A DNA stretch of 12,463 nucleotides. Source: Phycisphaerae bacterium. Its GTDB lineage: Bacteria; Planctomycetota; Phycisphaerae; UBA1845. The notes under the pieces were generated by a model, which worked only from the letters and a program-made list of their open reading frames with translations, was not told the DNA's origin and did no database searches. Positions 6,832-12,463 of this stretch are shown here, in pieces. The stretch spans positions 1 to 12,463 of the forward strand of contig JAJDDU010000296.1 in the NCBI GenBank assembly GCA_029260155.1. The letters are read 5' to 3'. A program made the position numbers and the translations under genes. Numbering within the stretch: position 1 is the stretch's first letter; every line of letters begins with the position of its first letter.

Positions 6832-8067
6832 TTGAAGACCACTAACCAAACTGACGCAACGAGCCACGCCGATATCGCGGAATTGGCACACACGCTGCAA
6901 TCCGCGATAAGGCAGTTACTGGGTGACCCGGCCGCCGGAATCAGCAGGCCCACAGATCTATCGCGGTCTTGGAACCTGGAGCAGACCATGTGTGTGCGCG
7001 TGTTCCAGGCCTTGCGAAGCAACGATCCGAGCGCGGCACTGATGCGCCTGCCGAGCCCGCAGAGCATTCGCCTTCTTGTCGATCGCGCACGGGAGCACGG
7101 CGTCGCCCAGGAATCCGTCGACGAGGCCAGAAAGGCCATCGGACGGCTTGAGCAAATCATCGGCGCGGTCGGAGGCAGGAAATCGAATCTCGATACGCTG
7201 CTCAGCAGCGAAGTCCTCGAAGACCGCGCCAAGCTGGAACACGGCGCGAAACAGAATGTTTTTCGCGGGATGAGCCAGCTGCTAGGTGTGCAAGTCGACT
7301 GTGCATTGGTTGCGTACTTCGTGCGTCCTTCGGAGAACGCCGGCTGGTGCGACGATCTCGCGGTCTACGGAGCTCGGGGGCTGAGGCGGTTGCGGGCCGA
7401 GTTGCCGATCCTCCTCGGTGGCCGAAACTCCACCCGCGATGACGTTGACGAGATGCCTGACATGATTAAGTCGTTGCACAGCCCTACAATCGAGAGCAAC
7501 GGCTTGGCGACGGCCATCAAGGAATTCTGTAGCGACCCGTTTCCGAATGTCCAGATAGTCCGTGAGGGCAGCACCCTGCTCTACACACTCCCCAAGGCGT
7601 CCCGCAGCGCGTACGACGAGTTGTCGCTCATCTTCGCCTCCGATGAGAAAGAGGCATCACCCCTGTTGAGCACGGAGACGATGCACAACGCGCAGTACGC
7701 TTTCGCACCAAGGAACCCATCGAAGCACATGCTCCTCGACGTCTTCGTTCACAAGGATGTCTGGCTTGATGTTCATCCGTCGCTCGTCATGGCCCGAAGC
7801 GGACCCGGGCACAATCCCAACCGCGCTACCATGAACATGGATCTCGTAGATCACGCAGAGACGATCCAGAATCACGGCTTCAATGCGGCAGCCATCCACA
7901 CCGAAAAGTTCCCGCGCTACGCTGAGCTCGTTCGTCACGTACACCAACAGATGAAGTGGACGCTGGGCGACTTTCGATTGTACCGATGCATCGTGCGATA
8001 TCCGGTCGTCGGGCTTTGGTACTCGATGCAGTTTCGTTTGCCTGTAGCGCACCACCGCCATCATTGA
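6832..8067 (+). CDS. Unrecognised cytoplasmic protein, 411 residues
   Basis: I do not recognise this protein with certainty. It has no signal peptide or membrane segment. Residues about 1-150 look mainly alpha-helical (Leu/Ala/Arg-rich, including AHTLQSAIRQLLG and SIRLLVDRAREHG). A segment near residue 135 (AKLEHGAKQNVFRGMSQLLG) leads into an alternating beta/loop region, with ARGLRRLRAELP around 183-196 and LLDVFVHKDVW around 300. The end has YRCIVRYPVVGLWYSMQFRLP. From memory, an arrangement of this kind occurs in an uncharacterised planctomycete family, but I could not verify this. The start is TTG, with AGTAGGA eight bases upstream; the next ATG, 52 codons in, would drop much of the helical region. 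It is divergent from the surface-protein run and shares its control region, so a regulatory link is possible but nothing in the sequence proves DNA binding. Confidence 0.8.
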   Translation: MKTTNQTDATSHADIAELAHTLQSAIRQLLGDPAAGISRPTDLSRSWNLEQTMCVRVFQALRSNDPSAALMRLPSPQSIRLLVDRAREHGVAQESVDEARKAIGRLEQIIGAVGGRKSNLDTLLSSEVLEDRAKLEHGAKQNVFRGMSQLLGVQVDCALVAYFVRPSENAGWCDDLAVYGARGLRRLRAELPILLGGRNSTRDDVDEMPDMIKSLHSPTIESNGLATAIKEFCSDPFPNVQIVREGSTLLYTLPKASRSAYDELSLIFASDEKEASPLLSTETMHNAQYAFAPRNPSKHMLLDVFVHKDVWLDVHPSLVMARSGPGHNPNRATMNMDLVDHAETIQNHGFNAAAIHTEKFPRYAELVRHVHQQMKWTLGDFRLYRCIVRYPVVGLWYSMQFRLPVAHHRHH

Positions 8068-8308
8068 GTAGTGTCCCTACCAGGAACACCATCGTCCGCG
8101 GCGGATACGAACCTATCGGTCCAGGTGACCTTGGGTGGTTGCTCAGCCACGGAATCTGCCGAAGCCTCTTGACGCGACCCACCCAAATCGTGGCGTTTCA
8201 GGCTCTTTGCAATCCACATCCCGCGCGAACGAGGATGCCCGACTGCGACGAAGGACCTGCAGCCCGCGCGGGGTAGCCAACCACTTCCCAACGTGATAAA
8301 GGAGTTCG
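8068..8308. other. Gap between two plus-strand genes, with a long-range inverted repeat
   Basis: These 241 bases hold no convincing gene on either strand. The only structure I see is TTGGGTGG (8131-8138) paired with CCACCCAA (8179-8186), an 8-bp stem with a 40-base loop and no T-run, and a self-complementary CCCGCGCGGG at 8263-8272. The gap presumably carries the end of the upstream transcript and the promoter of the next gene; neither could be pinned down. Confidence 0.3.
8298..8304 (+). promoter_or_regulatory. Ribosome binding site for the membrane protein at 8309
   Basis: AAAGGAG is the strongest site near this gene but lies only four bases before the TTG at 8309. The alternative ATG at 8345 has only a weak GGAA upstream. 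It favours 8309 without settling it. Confidence 0.45.
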
Positions 8309-10783
8309 TTGCGAGACCGCCGAAAGACGAACACGGAACGACGCATGCCCAACCTTCTAATTGCCGCATTCCTCTCCGACGTCGCAGCCCTCAATTACGA
8401 ACTGCTCTGGATGCGCGAACTAACCTTGCTCCTCGGCAGCACACAAGCCGCCATCAGCATCGTTCTCGCCGTGTACTTCCTCGGCCTCGCCCTCGGCAAC
8501 GAAATCGCCGGACGCGCCGCTACCCGCCTCAATCGCCCGATGGCCGCCTACGTCACCGCCGAACTGGTCATCGCCGTTTGGGCGTTGATATTCCACCCGC
8601 TTCTCGACTTCGTCGGTGACCTCTACGCTCAATCTTACCAATCGCTCTCAGCCGGTTCCTCGCTGAATCACCTACTCCGCGCCGCAGGGGCCGCAGCCAT
8701 TCTGCTGATCCCAACAACATGCATGGGCGTGACCCTACCGCTGCTGGCCCAGTTCGGCACCCGCAACGCCGACGATGCCTCGAAATGGTCAGGGCGGCTG
8801 TACGGCGCCAACACGCTCGGCGCAATGCTCGGCACGGCGCTAACCGGGTTCTTCCTGATCGAACACCTCGGCGTCTCCGTCTCCTTGCGCGCAACGTGTC
8901 TTGCCAATGTCGCCTGCGCCGCCTGCGTTCTGCCCTGGTTTAAACGCCCCAGCCTAGGTGTCGAACAACCGTCAACACCCCGCAACGCCACACCGATCTC
9001 CTCCGCCGACCGCAGACTCCTGCTGGCATTCGGCGTATTGGGTTTCTGCAACATCGCCGCCGAAGTACTTTGGACGCGGTTCTATGCCCTGATCTTCCTG
9101 AACGACACCTACATCTTCTCAACCATCCTCATCACCTACCTGCTCGGCGTCGGCGCCGGATCGCTCATCGGCGGCGCGTCACTTCGACGCGTCAAACACC
9201 CCGTCTACACGCTGGGCGTCCTCCAGATAGTGTCCGGTGCGTGGACCGTCGCCATGATATACATCGTGCCGGCGATGCTGCCTCGACTGGACCTCCACGC
9301 CACGCAGTTTGACGCAGTGCTCAAAAACTACTTTCTTTGCGTCAGCGCCGGAACGCTCGTTCCGACCCTCTGCATGGGCGCTTCCTTCCCCATTCTCGTC
9401 CGCACGGTCGTCTCTCACCGAAATCAAACCGGCGCCATAGTCGGCCGTGCCCTCTCGTGGAACACCATTGGCGGCGTCGCGGGAGCAGCCGTCGCCGGAT
9501 ACATCTTCCTCGACCGTCTTGGATTACAAGCAGGAATCCTCATCGTCGCAGCGGCAACCGCAGCCGTCGGCTTCGCCTTGGCAGAGTCGCATGCGAAAGG
9601 GCGCCGGCGCCTCTGGCAACCCGTCATCGTGCTGCTATTGCCAGCCGTCACCGCCCTACTGGTTCGCCCGCCCCGCCTTCCGGATTCCCTAATCGAATAC
9701 CAGTTCCCCCAGCGCGGCGGATTCCGAATTCTCGAATCACGACCTTCAGTCCACGGCACCGTCGCGATCACCGAGGAATCCTCAGGAGAACGCCGCGTCT
9801 GGATCAATAGCATCTGGGTCGCTCGGGAACATTCCCACATGGTCATGGGCTACATCCCCTGGCTGATGCACGCAGGACCCATCGACGACTGCCTCGGCAT
9901 TTGCTGCGGCACTGCCCGGACCTTCGGAGCCCTCCTCAACGTCGGCGTCCAAAATCTCGATCTCGTCGAGATAAACCCTGCCGTAATCGACCTAAGCCGC
10001 CAGTGGTTCGCACGCTCGAATCACGGCGTCCTCAGCGACCCCCAAGCGCGGATCATCACCGACGACGGCCGCAACTTCGTCCGCTACACCGACCGATCCT
10101 ACGACCTTATCACCCTCGAACCCTTGCAGATGTTCCAAAAGGGCGTCGTCTATTTCTACACGCAGGACTTCTACCGCGAAGCCAAGATGCGACTGAACCC
10201 CAACGGCGTGCTATGTCAGTGGTTGCCGATCTACTTGATGAACGAATATGAATGCAAGTCGATGATTCGCACGTTCGTCGAAGTCTTCCCCACCGCGATC
10301 CTCTGGGGCCAAGCCGGTGACATGCTCCTGATCGGATTCAACACAAGCGGGCCCGCGATCGACTTCGACGAAGACGAGATTCAGTTGCGACTAAGGACAC
10401 CGGCTCTGCGCACCGATCTGAGCCGCCAATTCGTAACCGACAAGTATGACGCTTACGTCTTCACGCTAGCCGACGGCGCAGGACTCGCCGCAATCAGCCA
10501 AGGCGGCGGCATCTACACAGACGACCACCCCGAGTTGGAGTTCACCGCCGCCAGAGGCCGCCAACAGCAGGAATCGGCTCGACTCAACCGGCAGATGATC
10601 CGCAGAAACCTCGTCCCCTTGTCCCGTCTGTTCGATTTCCCATCGCCGGAGGTGCTGGAAGAGGTCACCCACCTCCGCGCCCTTTTCCTCGACCTCGCCT
10701 CGACCGCCCGAGGCCCCGCCTGGGACGCGATCACCCGGCGAATCGCCGCCACCCGGAAACGGCTTTACCCACAGACGGAGTGA
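8309..10783 (+). CDS. Fused MFS-like membrane / spermidine-synthase-like protein
   Basis: An 824-residue inner-membrane protein of the fused MFS/spermidine-synthase-like family. The first part (to about residue 455) has many hydrophobic helices in two related halves, each opening with an AALNYELLWMREL- or AAEVLWTRFYAL-like helix and each containing the paired signature YGANTLGAMLG (about 162) or SWNTIGGVAG (about 382). The C-terminal part (about 475-690) is a Rossmann methyltransferase-type domain: GICCGTARTFG for the nucleotide loop, LVEINPAVIDLSRQWF, DPQARIITDDGRNFV, YDLITLEP and FYREAKMRLNPNGVLCQW. The loop is GICCGT rather than the more usual GLGTG or GGGDG, and the acidic active-site position of aminopropyltransferases appears as LEP, so polyamine synthesis is doubtful and the substrate is unknown. 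About 100 further residues follow. Start: TTG at 8309 with a good but close ribosome site; the ATG at 8345 (812 residues) is the alternative. It converges with the lipoprotein gene. Confidence 0.88.
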   Translation: MRDRRKTNTERRMPNLLIAAFLSDVAALNYELLWMRELTLLLGSTQAAISIVLAVYFLGLALGNEIAGRAATRLNRPMAAYVTAELVIAVWALIFHPLLDFVGDLYAQSYQSLSAGSSLNHLLRAAGAAAILLIPTTCMGVTLPLLAQFGTRNADDASKWSGRLYGANTLGAMLGTALTGFFLIEHLGVSVSLRATCLANVACAACVLPWFKRPSLGVEQPSTPRNATPISSADRRLLLAFGVLGFCNIAAEVLWTRFYALIFLNDTYIFSTILITYLLGVGAGSLIGGASLRRVKHPVYTLGVLQIVSGAWTVAMIYIVPAMLPRLDLHATQFDAVLKNYFLCVSAGTLVPTLCMGASFPILVRTVVSHRNQTGAIVGRALSWNTIGGVAGAAVAGYIFLDRLGLQAGILIVAAATAAVGFALAESHAKGRRRLWQPVIVLLLPAVTALLVRPPRLPDSLIEYQFPQRGGFRILESRPSVHGTVAITEESSGERRVWINSIWVAREHSHMVMGYIPWLMHAGPIDDCLGICCGTARTFGALLNVGVQNLDLVEINPAVIDLSRQWFARSNHGVLSDPQARIITDDGRNFVRYTDRSYDLITLEPLQMFQKGVVYFYTQDFYREAKMRLNPNGVLCQWLPIYLMNEYECKSMIRTFVEVFPTAILWGQAGDMLLIGFNTSGPAIDFDEDEIQLRLRTPALRTDLSRQFVTDKYDAYVFTLADGAGLAAISQGGGIYTDDHPELEFTAARGRQQQESARLNRQMIRRNLVPLSRLFDFPSPEVLEEVTHLRALFLDLASTARGPAWDAITRRIAATRKRLYPQTE

Positions 10784-11054
10784 CCACGACGACCTTCTGA
10801 AAACAAAGACGGTCACTGGATTCCGCGAGCGTTTCTATTCTGACGTCTAATCCCAGACGAACTCGGGTGACCTGACGAGTCCCCCGACGCCTACAGTCCA
10901 GCGGCTTCGCACGTCGCCAACCGCCCAAGACGCTCTGCCGTCCCTACGAAAGGCGTGGCTGTGGAATCATCGCGACCCACAGATCAGCCCCGTAGTTACT
11001 ACGACGGAGAGACGATCTGGAATCGAAAGACGCTCGCCAGTGGATCCGCGGTGC
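10784..11054. other. Convergent intergenic region without a recognised gene
   Basis: These 271 bases separate the ends of the membrane-protein and lipoprotein genes. AGTGACC (10779-10785, covering the stop codon) pairs with GGTCACT (10811-10817) across a 25-base loop, and ACTCG (10861-10865) pairs with CGAGT (10876-10880). Neither is followed by a T-run, so no intrinsic terminator can be claimed. No RNA gene is visible. Confidence 0.35.
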
Positions 11055-11819
<765 letters not shown>

Positions 11820-11892
11820 GCCCAAACGCTCCGCAACCGAACGCGAGGGCGACATCGCAGTGGTTCTCCACCGCGGCCCCATCGTATCCACA

Positions 11893-12366
11893 TCAGTTCA
11901 CAGTTACCAGATGCCCCGATTCGTATCGGACGACGGCAGCGTCGCGGGCACATTCGAGGATAATGCCGGTTATTTGCGGGCGTGTTCCGATTCCAGCGTC
12001 ACACACGACAAACCGATCTCTCGCGTAACCCGCAATGGGAAACGTCGCCCGTTTCGGCAGATCGAGTCCCAGTCGCCGGGGGATGTCGCGCGTCGCGTGA
12101 TACCCAGAGCCGATTAGAAACGGCAGCACGATCAGGTTCCGATGCCGGGTCAATCCGTAGGCGGATTCAATCGCGGGCTGATCGTCCAAGAAGAGTGCGT
12201 GTACCTCCGCAAACAGCGGCCGCGCACGAAGGATGCCCGCGACGTTCAAGGTCGCCGCGCGGCTGCCGCTGTGGCGCGCAGTTCCGTGACCGATCAGAAT
12301 GACGGCTGTCTGGTCCGGTTCCAGATTGTGGTCCGTGTGGAGTTCGAGAGCTCGTTCTCGAGCCAT
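11893..12366 (-). CDS. cbiX: CbiX/SirB-type sirohydrochlorin chelatase-like protein, possibly 5'-partial
   Basis: Read from the ATG at 12366 this is 157 residues. It carries the marks of CbiX/SirB chelatases, which insert cobalt or iron into sirohydrochlorin: VILIGHGTARHSGSR with the putative metal-binding His, FAEVHALFLDDQPAIESAY, and IVLPFLIGSGYHATRDIPRRLGL with a second His near a GxGYH site. A C-terminal ICDA/IGTRP-like stretch (DAGIGTRPQITGIIL) follows. Single-domain forms are about 120-160 residues, so this can be complete. However, the frame stays open past a GTG at 12411 to the window edge with no good ribosome site at either start, so it may be the second half of a longer double-domain protein. 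The sequence between 12366 and the edge does not look like a conserved domain. Its stop is next to the lipoprotein gene; no other cobalamin gene is in the window. Confidence 0.75.
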   Translation of the reverse strand: MARERALELHTDHNLEPDQTAVILIGHGTARHSGSRAATLNVAGILRARPLFAEVHALFLDDQPAIESAYGLTRHRNLIVLPFLIGSGYHATRDIPRRLGLDLPKRATFPIAGYARDRFVVCDAGIGTRPQITGIILECARDAAVVRYESGHLVTVN

Positions 12367-12463
12367 CGTGGCGCTTCGAGGATGCGTGCGCTCCGCCCCG
12401 CATATCCTCACGCATAACGGTCTTATTCGCGGGTGGAATGCCAGGGCTTGCGGATGGAGCGTA

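Noticed and set aside
8131..8186. TTGGGTGG/CCACCCAA as a terminator after the 411-residue gene
   Set aside because: The loop is 40 bases and there is no T-run, so it was only mentioned as structure.
8061..8369. Minus-strand frame of 102 codons across the 8068-8308 gap
   Set aside because: No recognisable features or ribosome site, and it overlaps the start of the membrane-protein gene.
10872..10951. CTGACGA followed by a short GTC/GAC stem and a later GAAA, resembling a hammerhead ribozyme core
   Set aside because: The GAAA is about 70 bases away rather than right after stem II, and no closing stems I or III are present.

Overview
The window looks like a chromosomal piece of a GC-rich planctomycete, probably of the Phycisphaerae type. 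This is inferred from protein style only: several secreted Asp/Gly-rich proteins with dockerin-like calcium loops, short [IV]PTVS-x-WG C-terminal sorting tails, NxxGxxxF tandem-repeat proteins, an FGE/sulfatase-modifying-type domain attached to a repeat protein, and a fused MFS/spermidine-synthase-like membrane protein. No rRNA, tRNA, CRISPR array, transposase or phage gene is visible.

Layout. Positions 1-6559 hold a minus-strand, operon-like run of four exported proteins, in order of transcription: A (5286-6559), B (3153-5249), C (2221-3156) and D (586-2220, whose frame continues to the window edge as an FGE-type domain). A and B are about 36 bp apart, B and C overlap as ATGA, and C and D abut as TGAATG, so B-C-D look translationally coupled. 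A and B are paralogues with matching sorting tails; B also carries a beta-propeller-like insert. C has an Ig-like domain and paired dockerin-like loops. D is an NxxGxxxF repeat protein fused to an FGE-type domain.

Two of the four genes are interrupted, each by a small tandem duplication. A has a period-11 duplication (5994-6018) that shifts the frame; removing one unit restores one 420-residue protein. D has a period-3 run (584-590) that puts a TAA exactly between Gln and Tyr of the FGE signature; removing three bases restores the family spacing. This could be decay, a length-variable switch or an assembly fault, and it is the most striking feature of the window.

Positions 6560-6831 form a divergent control region with two 11-bp direct repeats, a perfect 13-bp inverted repeat and candidate promoters in both directions. 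On the plus strand follow an unrecognised cytoplasmic protein (6832-8067), a 241-bp gap, and the large MFS/spermidine-synthase-like fusion (8309-10783). Converging on it from the right, on the minus strand, are a CbiX/SirB-type chelatase-like gene (11893-12366, possibly 5'-partial) and directly behind it a putative lipoprotein with a long acidic low-complexity linker.

A working view is that genes A-D make a set of surface-displayed or secreted proteins. What they bind or do cannot be told from sequence alone.
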